Shown piece by piece: positions 13,386 through 20,973 of a DNA stretch of 29,373 nt; position 1 is the first letter of the stretch; every line of letters begins with the position of its first letter. The notes beneath the pieces are model-generated. The model saw nothing but the letters and a program-made list of their open reading frames with translations, was not told the DNA's origin and did no database searches. Location of the stretch: the NCBI GenBank assembly GCA_027487145.1, contig JAIYEC010000051.1, forward strand, positions 1 through 29,373, written 5' to 3'. The stretch comes from a bacterium. Lineage in GTDB: Bacteria > Patescibacteriota > Minisyncoccia > Phycocordibacterales > UBA918. Position numbers and translations under genes: made by a program.

Positions 13386-15527
13386 TTATTTTTCCTCTCC
13401 TTCTTTTTTCTCATCCTTGCCAGCTGCTTCCTTGAGTGCAGCGGCTTGTTCCTTAAGGGCTTTTTGTTCTTTGGCTGATTTTTCTTTCTTGCTACCATCT
13501 TCACCGTATTTATTTCTTAGCTCTTCAACAACATTTTTATCTTTATACAATTCACCTTTAATAGCGCCACCGACTAATACGCCGGCTCCTCCAGCAGCAA
13601 GTGTGCCAGCAACAGCTCCTCCAGCAATTCCTCCAGCTAAACCACCACCTCTAATTTTACTTTTTCCTAAGAATTCGTTCTTTGTTTCCTTTTCTCTTCT
13701 CTCAAGATAATCAAGTTCATGCTTATATCGTGCTCGCATAGCTTTTCCGTCTACGAATTTCTTAGCCCCGTCTTCTGCTTCTTTGTGCGCAGCTTCTGCT
13801 TTAGCCAAATCTTCCGCTAACTGTTTCGTGACTGCTTGTTGTGCTTCTTCTTCAGCTTTTGCTGCTGCTTGCATGGCGGCGTCGTTTTCAGCAATGCGTT
13901 TGATTATCTGTTCACGTTTATTCGGATCAGTCTCAGCCGCCAATTGAGTGTTGAGGTTTCTGATTTCGTTTCGGTACGGGTCTTTTACCGAATCAATCTT
14001 TTTCTTCTGCTCATCTACTTTTTTCTTCTGCTCATCTACCTCTTTCTTAGCAGCTTCTTGCGCTTCTTTGTGCGGCTTGTATTCTTCAGATCCTAGAGCT
14101 GCAGTCCTTGCGGCCTTCGCTGCCCCATCCTTATCGTCAATAGCAAGTGAGTCCAAGAATTCAGTTTCTTTTTTTACTGTAGCTTTTTGTCTGGTTACAA
14201 AACCTCCCTTACTACTTTCGCCTATACCCATGGCTTTACCAACTCCCCCAACGTTTCTGACATCCCATGTAGCATCAGCTGCCTTCCCTGCTGCTTTGAA
14301 CACTTGCTTACCAGCGAAACTATTTGCCGCCCATCGCTTTCCTGTTTCAGAGTTTACAAATTTATCTGCTAATGCCCCTCCTGTATTTCGGCCAATTCGA
14401 GCCGTCATTCCAAGTGTTGCACCCCCAACAGCACCTCTTACCTTCCGTTCAAATGATTTACCAAGACTAACAGCCTTGTCTCCAAAATCCATACCAAGCT
14501 TACTCGCCATCGTGAGAGAAAGGGTAAGAAATATACAAATAAGTACAAAGAACGGGAGTGTCCCAAGATTAGTGACACCACTTTCACCAGACCGGGAAAC
14601 ATTTTCAAAAGCCCCTCTCCAGTTTGGGTTAGCTAGACTACTTCCATTTCCGTCAACACTCACCTGCAAGCCAGAAATGAGCTGAAGAGAAAAGTATATA
14701 AACAAAAGATAGATAGGAGCAAAGGCCGCTCTCCCAAAGAGCTCACTCCAAAAGCGTTGCATAGTGTCTTTGACCGGCGGCAATACCCAGCTCATGAACA
14801 TAACTGGAGACATGACAATAAAGAGACACAACATCGCAAAGCGTATAATTAGGAGGATACCGCCAGCGGCAAAGACAAATGAAGCGGTTAAAAATAGTGC
14901 TGCTGAACCAAAGACGTATCCCCAACCGGCTCCTTCAAGATTCTGTACATTAAGGAGGGAGGCTAACCCCATCCGAGCCATGAACTCAGCAGTTAAATCA
15001 ACTTGAAACAAACCATCCTTACCAGTATTTCCCCCAGTTGAACTTAAGCCATTGACGGCAATCTGCGCAGCTAGCTGATTGGATATATCAATCGCAAACT
15101 TCACTATAAAAAGGCTAAAGTTTACTAACAACGCTGCTAAAATTATATTTACAAGCCACCGCCGAGTATTAGAGTTTGAGGCATCAAGGATCATCTTAAA
15201 ACCGATGTAAACAAACCCAAAGATAAAGAAGAGATTAACAAAATCTCTGATTATAATCCAAGTGTTGTCTACCGCAACGCCAATTCCAGTATTGGCAAAG
15301 GTGTTACCAAAACCAATCACAAAATTGTTGATAGCGAAATCTAGGAGTGAAGCCGAAAACCATAACATGGGACCAAGACCTGCTACTACCAATGAGTAGG
15401 CAACATTTTGGAACCACTGATTCATGGTCTCCCAGTCGAGCCAAGCCGCGTGGGTTTCTTGTGGGATAACTAACAAAACTACCCCGAAGAGAAATATATG
15501 AAGATATGGTTTGCGGAGTAATTTCAT
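13386..15527 (-). CDS. VirB6/TrbL-like polytopic membrane protein with a coiled-coil tail
   Basis: A 713-residue protein. A signal peptide or first helix (about 8-27) is followed by roughly seven hydrophobic segments between 40 and 345, among them 'NLFFIFGFVYIGFKMILDAS', 'ILAALLVNFSLFIVKFAIDI' and 'LLIIRFAMLCLFIVMSPVM', as in VirB6/TrbL channel proteins. The C-terminal half (about 365-713) is hydrophilic, charged and helical, including a tandem 'DEQKKKV' repeat (about 500-515), likely a coiled coil. It also holds a Gly/Ala-rich patch near 627-657 that could be a glycine zipper or membrane hairpin. Classical VirB6 is about 300 residues, so the tail is large. Neighbours support a role as the inner-membrane channel of the T4SS-like system. 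Confidence 0.7.
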   Translation of the reverse strand: MKLLRKPYLHIFLFGVVLLVIPQETHAAWLDWETMNQWFQNVAYSLVVAGLGPMLWFSASLLDFAINNFVIGFGNTFANTGIGVAVDNTWIIIRDFVNLFFIFGFVYIGFKMILDASNSNTRRWLVNIILAALLVNFSLFIVKFAIDISNQLAAQIAVNGLSSTGGNTGKDGLFQVDLTAEFMARMGLASLLNVQNLEGAGWGYVFGSAALFLTASFVFAAGGILLIIRFAMLCLFIVMSPVMFMSWVLPPVKDTMQRFWSELFGRAAFAPIYLLFIYFSLQLISGLQVSVDGNGSSLANPNWRGAFENVSRSGESGVTNLGTLPFFVLICIFLTLSLTMASKLGMDFGDKAVSLGKSFERKVRGAVGGATLGMTARIGRNTGGALADKFVNSETGKRWAANSFAGKQVFKAAGKAADATWDVRNVGGVGKAMGIGESSKGGFVTRQKATVKKETEFLDSLAIDDKDGAAKAARTAALGSEEYKPHKEAQEAAKKEVDEQKKKVDEQKKKIDSVKDPYRNEIRNLNTQLAAETDPNKREQIIKRIAENDAAMQAAAKAEEEAQQAVTKQLAEDLAKAEAAHKEAEDGAKKFVDGKAMRARYKHELDYLERREKETKNEFLGKSKIRGGGLAGGIAGGAVAGTLAAGGAGVLVGGAIKGELYKDKNVVEELRNKYGEDGSKKEKSAKEQKALKEQAAALKEAAGKDEKKEGEEK
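13999..14039. repeat. Two-copy 20-base tandem repeat inside the VirB6-like gene
   Basis: Two identical 20-base units at 13999-14018 and 14020-14039 (period 21), encoding the repeated VDEQKKK heptads of the coiled-coil tail. The 21-base period keeps the frame and the heptad register. Confidence 0.8.
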
Positions 15528-15530
15528 AGG

Positions 15531-16955
15531 TTAAGAGCCAACAATTGACGTCCATTCTCGTCGGGAATCCCGGAGTCTAAGTTCGGTATACGCTGAGTAG
15601 GTGCCAGCTTGAGTTATGAGCTCTGATTGTTCTGAGGAGATTTGCTGCTTACGTTCTTTGGTTGTGGCTGGGTCATTATACTCTTTTTGTAGTGCGTCAA
15701 GGCGCCTTACAACAGGAGTGAGGGCAAGGATGTGTTCTGCGGTATTTTTTTGAACTTCTATTGCATCAGCTCGAGCGATTTCAGCGCGGTCTTTAAGGTC
15801 TCTGATTTGTGTTTCTGTGAGATTACGGAACCGTGGTGCTGTTGCGGGAGCGTTCATAATTTCAAGAAGTTTTGGAACGTATTCTGTACTCAAAGCACCG
15901 AGCTCTTCTTGTACCCGGAGCTTGTCGACAGTTTCTTGATATCCCACCTCGATAAACGACTCACCATTACGACGATTTTGCGTAGCTAATTCATCAACAT
16001 AAGAGCCCTCAGCAAAACCACCAGCAGTAAATCCGGTACCACGACTCAGCCCAAGAAGACCGGCTGCACCGATAAGAGCTTGGTTGGCAATTTGGCCCAA
16101 GAGCGCCGAGATAACTTCATTGATTTCATCTGCCGCTACCAACTGTTGTCGACCTGTGTCGAGTGTATTATTGAGCTGTTCAGCGATCACTCGCCCTGGA
16201 GTTGAAATCACACAGCGTTTATTTTTACCATTAGAACCTTCAATTGCTTCACAGATTTTGTTTGAGAGAAATCCATTACCCCAGTTTGCTAATTGTAGTT
16301 CCTGACCTCTTGCATTTACGAGTTTAGCATCAAGCTGACCTTCAGCCGCGATGAACTGTCCGTAGGGTGTATATGCTGTTGGTCTTGAGGTAATTCTTAT
16401 CCATTGGTCCCAAAAATTTTTGCGGTCTATTTGATTTTCATAAAATCTTTCAAGATTGTCTACTACTCCAGATAGTGTACACGTGTTTTCATCTCTTCTC
16501 CCTTCCCGGGCTCTTTGGTACTTCAACGCTAAGGCTAATTGGATATCAAGTCGAAACGGCGAACAAATAAATGAACCAACTTCACCAAGGCTACGAATAT
16601 ACTCACCAGCTGCTTCATCTGCGACATCAAGAAGAAATTGTTCAATATCTTGAATAAAAGCTGGGCTACCTTTAAAACCAGAGTTGATCCACCGGACCGT
16701 ACTCTGAAGTATATTCGAAATCATAGTCCTGGCTAGCAGGAATGCAATTTGATCGAGCAGTGTTTCTTTTTTTAGAACTCCAACAGTAGCCCCGGCTGCA
16801 ATTCCAGCTGCAATTGAACCAGGTCCACCCATAATCGTTACAGGTATTGCTTCAGCCTTTTTAGGTTGTTGTGGTACGTACACGACGACAAAGGCAAATA
16901 CAACTACAGTTATTGCTACTAATGTTTTTCTCAAGATGTTAAAAAAAGTATTCAT
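15531..16955 (-). CDS. Secreted helical protein, VirB5/TrbJ-like by position
   Basis: A 474-residue protein with one N-terminal hydrophobic segment (about 10-28, a signal anchor or signal peptide ahead of 'PKKAEA'). It is then largely helical and polar, with four cysteines in the middle (near 131, 155, 233 and 245), which may form disulfides. A Gly/Ala-rich stretch (about 45-60) and another (about 290-310) resemble glycine zippers. No family is recognised with certainty. It lies three bases upstream of the VirB6/TrbL-like gene, the place VirB5/TrbJ holds in many conjugation operons, and it has the exported helical character of that family. This remains an inference. Confidence 0.5.
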   Translation of the reverse strand: MNTFFNILRKTLVAITVVVFAFVVVYVPQQPKKAEAIPVTIMGGPGSIAAGIAAGATVGVLKKETLLDQIAFLLARTMISNILQSTVRWINSGFKGSPAFIQDIEQFLLDVADEAAGEYIRSLGEVGSFICSPFRLDIQLALALKYQRAREGRRDENTCTLSGVVDNLERFYENQIDRKNFWDQWIRITSRPTAYTPYGQFIAAEGQLDAKLVNARGQELQLANWGNGFLSNKICEAIEGSNGKNKRCVISTPGRVIAEQLNNTLDTGRQQLVAADEINEVISALLGQIANQALIGAAGLLGLSRGTGFTAGGFAEGSYVDELATQNRRNGESFIEVGYQETVDKLRVQEELGALSTEYVPKLLEIMNAPATAPRFRNLTETQIRDLKDRAEIARADAIEVQKNTAEHILALTPVVRRLDALQKEYNDPATTKERKQQISSEQSELITQAGTYSAYTELRLRDSRREWTSIVGS

Positions 16956-16957
16956 AT

Positions 16958-17839
16958 CTATGGATTAGGTTGCTCAACAAAACTACCAAAAATGATTGCG
17001 GGATCTTCAGCTGAAAACAAGTTGGCATGGGGTTCTAAAGCCTCATACATATTCTCTAGAGCTAGCAACAAACCAAGAGCGTCATCTTCATATCGTCTAA
17101 TACGAAGAAGGGCAACAGCCGGATCTTCAGCACCGTTTTGCATTGCTAGGATATCTTGGTAGATTGCCTCGTACACATTTATTAAATCAAGGTGTTCTTT
17201 AAGAAACTTTCGAGGTACTGGGGTGGCTAGAGCTTGGTCACGCATATTTTTATAAAACCCAGCAATAACCTCAAGTTCTTTAACGCGTTCATTATTTTGA
17301 TTTTGAATAATATCTGTCAAAATAACAATTTCATTTTCAAGGTTATCATCTCCATTTTGAATTACTGAAGCTCCCATTGCATTACCGTAGTTTTTGATAT
17401 CTGTATCAGTCCAACTTTCCATGATGATAATGTCATTTTGACCGTAGAGAACTTGTTCGGTCTGGCGTGCCAATTCAGTAACCGCATCAGTCACTAATTC
17501 TTCTTGAGTACGTCCAAACGGACCGTAGTTTTTTGCCCTGACAAAATCTTCAAATAAGGAAATTCCCAGTCGCCCGGTAACAGTAGTTGGTGGTGTATAC
17601 GAAGCCGCTACCTCCCCAATGACAACTGGTTCAGCGGTGGTAAAAGTATCTCGCCAGTCTTCAATGCCGTTATTATCTACGTCTGCGACCGCAATCGCTG
17701 AACGAATAGGGGCTGCCTGTTGGCTTACGGTAGGATAGGCACTTCGAGGCTTGCCAAAGTTCACATAGGTATAGGAAGCAGCTACGAGACCTAGGCCTAC
17801 GATAAATGCCCCCAGAACTTTTTGGTTCATGCCATGCAT
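16958..17839 (-). CDS. Membrane-anchored protein with a calcium-loop motif
   Basis: A 293-residue protein with an N-terminal helix (about 5-25, after MHGMNQK) and a mostly helical outside domain. Near residue 52 'DVDNNGIEDWRDTF' has the D-x-D-x-N-G-x-x-D spacing of EF-hand, dockerin or thrombospondin type 3 calcium loops. No other motif is recognised and there are no cysteines. It is the first gene of the T4SS-like cluster, with an extended -10 element seven bases upstream, suggesting a leaderless transcript. The ATG at 17830 is an alternative start three codons in. Function unknown; a calcium-stabilised surface component is plausible. Confidence 0.5.
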   Translation of the reverse strand: MHGMNQKVLGAFIVGLGLVAASYTYVNFGKPRSAYPTVSQQAAPIRSAIAVADVDNNGIEDWRDTFTTAEPVVIGEVAASYTPPTTVTGRLGISLFEDFVRAKNYGPFGRTQEELVTDAVTELARQTEQVLYGQNDIIIMESWTDTDIKNYGNAMGASVIQNGDDNLENEIVILTDIIQNQNNERVKELEVIAGFYKNMRDQALATPVPRKFLKEHLDLINVYEAIYQDILAMQNGAEDPAVALLRIRRYEDDALGLLLALENMYEALEPHANLFSAEDPAIIFGSFVEQPNP

Positions 17840-17846
17840 ACTATAA

Positions 17847-17855
17847 AGTATAACA
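17847..17855 (-). promoter_or_regulatory. Extended -10 element of the T4SS-like operon
   Basis: TGTTATACT on the minus strand, seven bases before the ATG at 17839. There is no -35. Likely start of a leaderless operon mRNA. Confidence 0.55.
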
Positions 17856-17902
17856 GCCTCGCTTGCCCTCCTCTTCCTCGTTACCCCCGTCTTGTGTATG
17901 AC

Positions 17903-18706
17903 TTAGGTATGGGGTTGTAGCTTTTTAGCAAGCAGTAGCCACGACTCAAGTGAAACATCCTCCGCTCGGGCTGTTTGAGAGATATTCGATGCAGATAAGG
18001 CCGATATAATCACCTCTTTTGAATACGTGGCAGACAAATTGCCCTGCAATTGCTTTCTTTTTTGTCCAAATCCTAGGTGTAAAAGTGTGAAAAAATCCTT
18101 TTCTGGTACGTCTTTAAACGATTGTTTGGAAATACCCGAAACTGCTACCACGGCAGAGTCTACCCGGGGCGGAGGAGTAAAGTGGCTTTTTGAAACAGTA
18201 CATATATATGTGGGAGTCCCGTAGGCCTTTACACCTAGGGATAAGAGAGATTCTTTTGTGTCCTTACAAATCCGCGTAGCCACCTCTTTTTGTACCAAAA
18301 AAACGAGAGTAGTGGGTTGAATATCTGACTCTAGAACGGTGCGGAAGAGTAGTCCAGAAATATAGTATGGGATATTGGCCACTACTTTGTAGTTTTGGTG
18401 AGTGAGACCAAGATTAGCAAAATCTATCGATCTTGCATCACCATGGTGAATCCGCAGTTGCCCAGAGGTGATTTCGTCAAGAAAAGTCTCCTTCAGTGAT
18501 TCGATTGCACGCAGATCTGCCTCAAGCGCAACTACAGTAGCACCCCGAGCCAGAATTTCTTTAGTGAGAGCACCAGTACCAGGACCAATTTCAAATACCA
18601 CCTCACCTGGAGCGAGGTCTGCTGCATCACACATTTTCTTTGGAACGTAGCCACTGTTGAGGAAATGCTGGCCCAGCGACTTCTTGTGTTCAAATTTTTC
18701 AGGCAT
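17903..18706 (-). CDS. rsmA: 16S rRNA dimethyladenosine transferase RsmA/KsgA
   Basis: A 267-residue SAM-dependent enzyme that dimethylates two adjacent adenines near the 3' end of 16S rRNA (A1518/A1519 in E. coli) during small-subunit assembly. Motifs: 'KKSLGQHFL' at the N terminus, 'EIGPGTGALTKEI' (SAM-binding motif I), 'VVALEADLRA' (motif II), 'HGDARSIDF', and the catalytic 'VVANIPYYIS' (N-I-P-Y-Y). The C-terminal helical domain has 'FTPPPRVDSAVV', also typical. The ATG at 18706 is preferred over an upstream GTG at 18727 because MPEKFEHKKSLGQHF is a normal beginning. The gene lies 63 bases before the T4SS-like operon and 48 bases after the helicase gene's stop. Confidence 0.96.
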   Translation of the reverse strand: MPEKFEHKKSLGQHFLNSGYVPKKMCDAADLAPGEVVFEIGPGTGALTKEILARGATVVALEADLRAIESLKETFLDEITSGQLRIHHGDARSIDFANLGLTHQNYKVVANIPYYISGLLFRTVLESDIQPTTLVFLVQKEVATRICKDTKESLLSLGVKAYGTPTYICTVSKSHFTPPPRVDSAVVAVSGISKQSFKDVPEKDFFTLLHLGFGQKRKQLQGNLSATYSKEVIISALSASNISQTARAEDVSLESWLLLAKKLQPHT

Positions 18707-18754
18707 GTTCTCTGTACGGTACGGCACAACAGAGAAAACGGCAAGAGTCCCCTC

Positions 18755-20713
18755 TTAGTCAAGATAGATAGTGGTTTCGTAGCCAGAGTTGTGACCGCCG
18801 GTTGGATTACCGGTTTCAACATGCTCTTTACTAATATCGGTGAGAAATGAAGAAGGAAGATTAACTCGTTGGCTACCAAAAATCGTACGCATGTGAGCGT
18901 AGGTCAGCCAGACCTTTTTCTCAGCTCGCGTAAGAGCTACATAGAATAGGCGACGTTCTTCTTCTTTGTCTGTCTTTCCGTCATCAAGACGTTCGTGCGG
19001 GAAGAGTCCTTCTTCAAGTCCCGCAATGAATACGTAGGAGAACTCGAGACCTTTCGCGGCATGTACAGTCATGAGTCGTACTGCGTTGAGTTCTTCTTTG
19101 GCTTTAATTTCGTCCTGGTCGCTTTGCAGAGCGGCGTTTTCTAAGAGTTGTTCAACTGCTTCTAAAGGAGGAAGGCTGTCGTAGCGTAACGCAAGACTCA
19201 CCAACTCGCGGAGGTTCTCAAGTCGTTCTAGGGCTTCTTCGGTTCCCTCTTCTTTATACATACTCTCGATACCACTACGCTTCATGATGAACTTTATTGT
19301 TTCAGATAGTGGTTTTTCGGTTGCAGTTTTTGCGATATCCATCATGATGGCGTCAAAAACAGCGATCTTTTCCAAGGCTCCTTTGTTTAATTCCCCCCGT
19401 TTACCTTCAATAATTTTAAGCAGAGTGACTTTCCCAATGCCACGAGCTGGCTCATTTACCACTCGAGCTAAGTCGGCATTACTACCAGGGTTTAGGGCAA
19501 GACGAAGATAAGAGAGAACATCCTTCACTTCTTTTCGTTCAAAGAATTTTGTGCCAAGGAGTTGGTATGGTACTTCAAAATTGAGAAAGGCCTCCTCCAG
19601 TGATCGTGATTGGAAGTTTGTGCGATAGAGCACAGCGATATCAGACGGGTCTGCACCATCTTCTATCAGGGAGCGAGCCGTGAGGGCGATGTACTCCGCC
19701 TCATCAAAGCCGGTCATGGCAGCGTAGAGAGTCAGTTTCTCCCCTTCTTGATTATTAGTAAAGACATTTTTTTCTACCCGGTTTTGATTCTTTTTTATGA
19801 CGTCATTTGAAGCAGCGATAATCGTTTGTGTTGAGCGATAATTTTCTTCAAGCAAGATGGTTGCCGCGCGCGGGAAGTGACGTTCAAACTGAAGGACGTT
19901 CTTGATATCAGCCCCCCGCCATGAATAAATATTTTGATCGATATCACCCACCACACAAATATTCTGTAGTTCGCCTGACAATAGTTCGACAATTGAAAAT
20001 TGAACTCGGTTCGTATCTTGGTATTCATCAACGTGAATATATTTGAAACGTTCTTGAAGTGTTGTTCTTACCTGAGGATTATTTTGCAAAAGGCGCAATG
20101 TTTTTGCCAGTAAGTCATCAAAATCAAGAGCGTGTTCGGCGGCCATGATGGCTTCGTATTTTTCCCACACCGTTGCTACCACTTGCTCTATATACGAGTT
20201 GGCTCTGTCTTGATACTCAAGCGGAGTAATAGCATCTCCCTTTGCTCGGGAGATCATGCCGAGTATTTTTCTTGGTTCGAATTCTTTGGGATTATATCCC
20301 GCCTGTTCGATAGCTTGCTTCACTGCTCGCTGACTGTCAGAACGGTCATAGATGGTAAAGTGTCTTCGTAAGTTCATGGCTTCATGAAATTCTCGCAAAA
20401 GCTGAACACCAAGCGAGTGAAACGTTGTGACAGTTGGAAGTCCGTCGTGGACTGCCCGGTTAGCGGGCGCGTATGTGCGAACAAGGTGTCCGACTCGTTC
20501 ACGCATTTCTTTGGCAGCTTTATTAGTGAAGGTAACTGCTAGAATATTTCGAGGAGAAACGCCTTGGTGGATAATATGAACAATTCGATGAGTAATAACT
20601 CGGGTTTTTCCTGAACCAGCACCGGCTAGTACCATCAGCGGTCCATCAATGTAGAGTACAGCCTCTCGCTGTTGTTCGTTTAATCCTTCAAGATACGGCA
20701 GTGTTTGAGTCAT
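18755..20713 (-). CDS. pcrA: UvrD/PcrA-type DNA helicase
   Basis: A 652-residue superfamily 1 helicase (3'-5') used in nucleotide-excision repair and removal of proteins from DNA. Motifs in order: 'LNEQQREAV' (Q motif), 'GAGSGKTRVI' (Walker A), 'AVTFTNKAAKEMRERV' (Ia), 'HVDEYQDTN' (II), 'VVGDIDQNIYSWRGAD' (III), 'LLEENYRST' (IV), 'LMTVHAAKGLEFSYVF' (V) and 'RRLFYVALTRAEKKVWLTYA' (VI). It is shorter than E. coli UvrD (720) because the usual C-terminal extension after motif VI is short. A TGGTATAGT element lies eight bases before the start. PcrA versus UvrD cannot be separated from sequence alone. Confidence 0.94.
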   Translation of the reverse strand: MTQTLPYLEGLNEQQREAVLYIDGPLMVLAGAGSGKTRVITHRIVHIIHQGVSPRNILAVTFTNKAAKEMRERVGHLVRTYAPANRAVHDGLPTVTTFHSLGVQLLREFHEAMNLRRHFTIYDRSDSQRAVKQAIEQAGYNPKEFEPRKILGMISRAKGDAITPLEYQDRANSYIEQVVATVWEKYEAIMAAEHALDFDDLLAKTLRLLQNNPQVRTTLQERFKYIHVDEYQDTNRVQFSIVELLSGELQNICVVGDIDQNIYSWRGADIKNVLQFERHFPRAATILLEENYRSTQTIIAASNDVIKKNQNRVEKNVFTNNQEGEKLTLYAAMTGFDEAEYIALTARSLIEDGADPSDIAVLYRTNFQSRSLEEAFLNFEVPYQLLGTKFFERKEVKDVLSYLRLALNPGSNADLARVVNEPARGIGKVTLLKIIEGKRGELNKGALEKIAVFDAIMMDIAKTATEKPLSETIKFIMKRSGIESMYKEEGTEEALERLENLRELVSLALRYDSLPPLEAVEQLLENAALQSDQDEIKAKEELNAVRLMTVHAAKGLEFSYVFIAGLEEGLFPHERLDDGKTDKEEERRLFYVALTRAEKKVWLTYAHMRTIFGSQRVNLPSSFLTDISKEHVETGNPTGGHNSGYETTIYLD

Positions 20714-20721
20714 GTTCGGAC

Positions 20722-20730
20722 ACTATACCA
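20722..20730 (-). promoter_or_regulatory. Extended -10 element of the helicase gene
   Basis: TGGTATAGT on the minus strand, eight bases before the ATG at 20713. Confidence 0.5.
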
Positions 20731-20857
20731 TGCAGGTCAGTACCTCCGAATAAAAAATCAAACAACTTTATGGCGATTGAGTCAATACAAAAATATCCCA
20801 TTAAATAAAGCTCAAAAATACGTATCTGGAATAACTGAGAAAAGTGGATGACGTCAA

Positions 20858-20885
20858 TTGCAGGAGTCAGCTAGTCTTGTACAAT
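20858..20885 (+). promoter_or_regulatory. Candidate promoter for the peptidase leader
   Basis: TTGCAG (20858-20863), 16 bases, TACAAT (20880-20885). Start near 20892. The whole 20714-21093 gap has no gene; it holds this promoter, the hairpin at 20912 and the likely coding extension of the peptidase. Confidence 0.45.
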
Positions 20886-20911
20886 ATGTAGGCATTCATA
20901 ACGGGTGCACC

Positions 20912-20936
20912 AAAGGGGCTTGGCTCCTTTTAATTT
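20912..20936 (+). terminator. Terminator-like hairpin in the peptidase leader
   Basis: AAAGGGGC (20912-20919), loop TTG, GCTCCTTT (20923-20930) with one G-U pair, followed by TTTTAATTTT. It lies about 20 bases after the candidate start site, ahead of the peptidase, so it may be an attenuator. Confidence 0.45.
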
Positions 20937-20973
20937 TCCTTCTAGCACAGGCGTAGCGATTGATCGGCGGTGA

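Noticed and set aside
13999..14039. Start of a CRISPR-like repeat array
   Set aside because: Only two directly adjacent units without spacers, explained by coiled-coil heptads in the coding sequence.
13948..14685. Open frame of 245 codons on the plus strand, opposite the VirB6-like gene
   Set aside because: It is antisense to a well-supported membrane protein, its composition mirrors the repetitive helical tail, and it has no recognisable motif or start signal.
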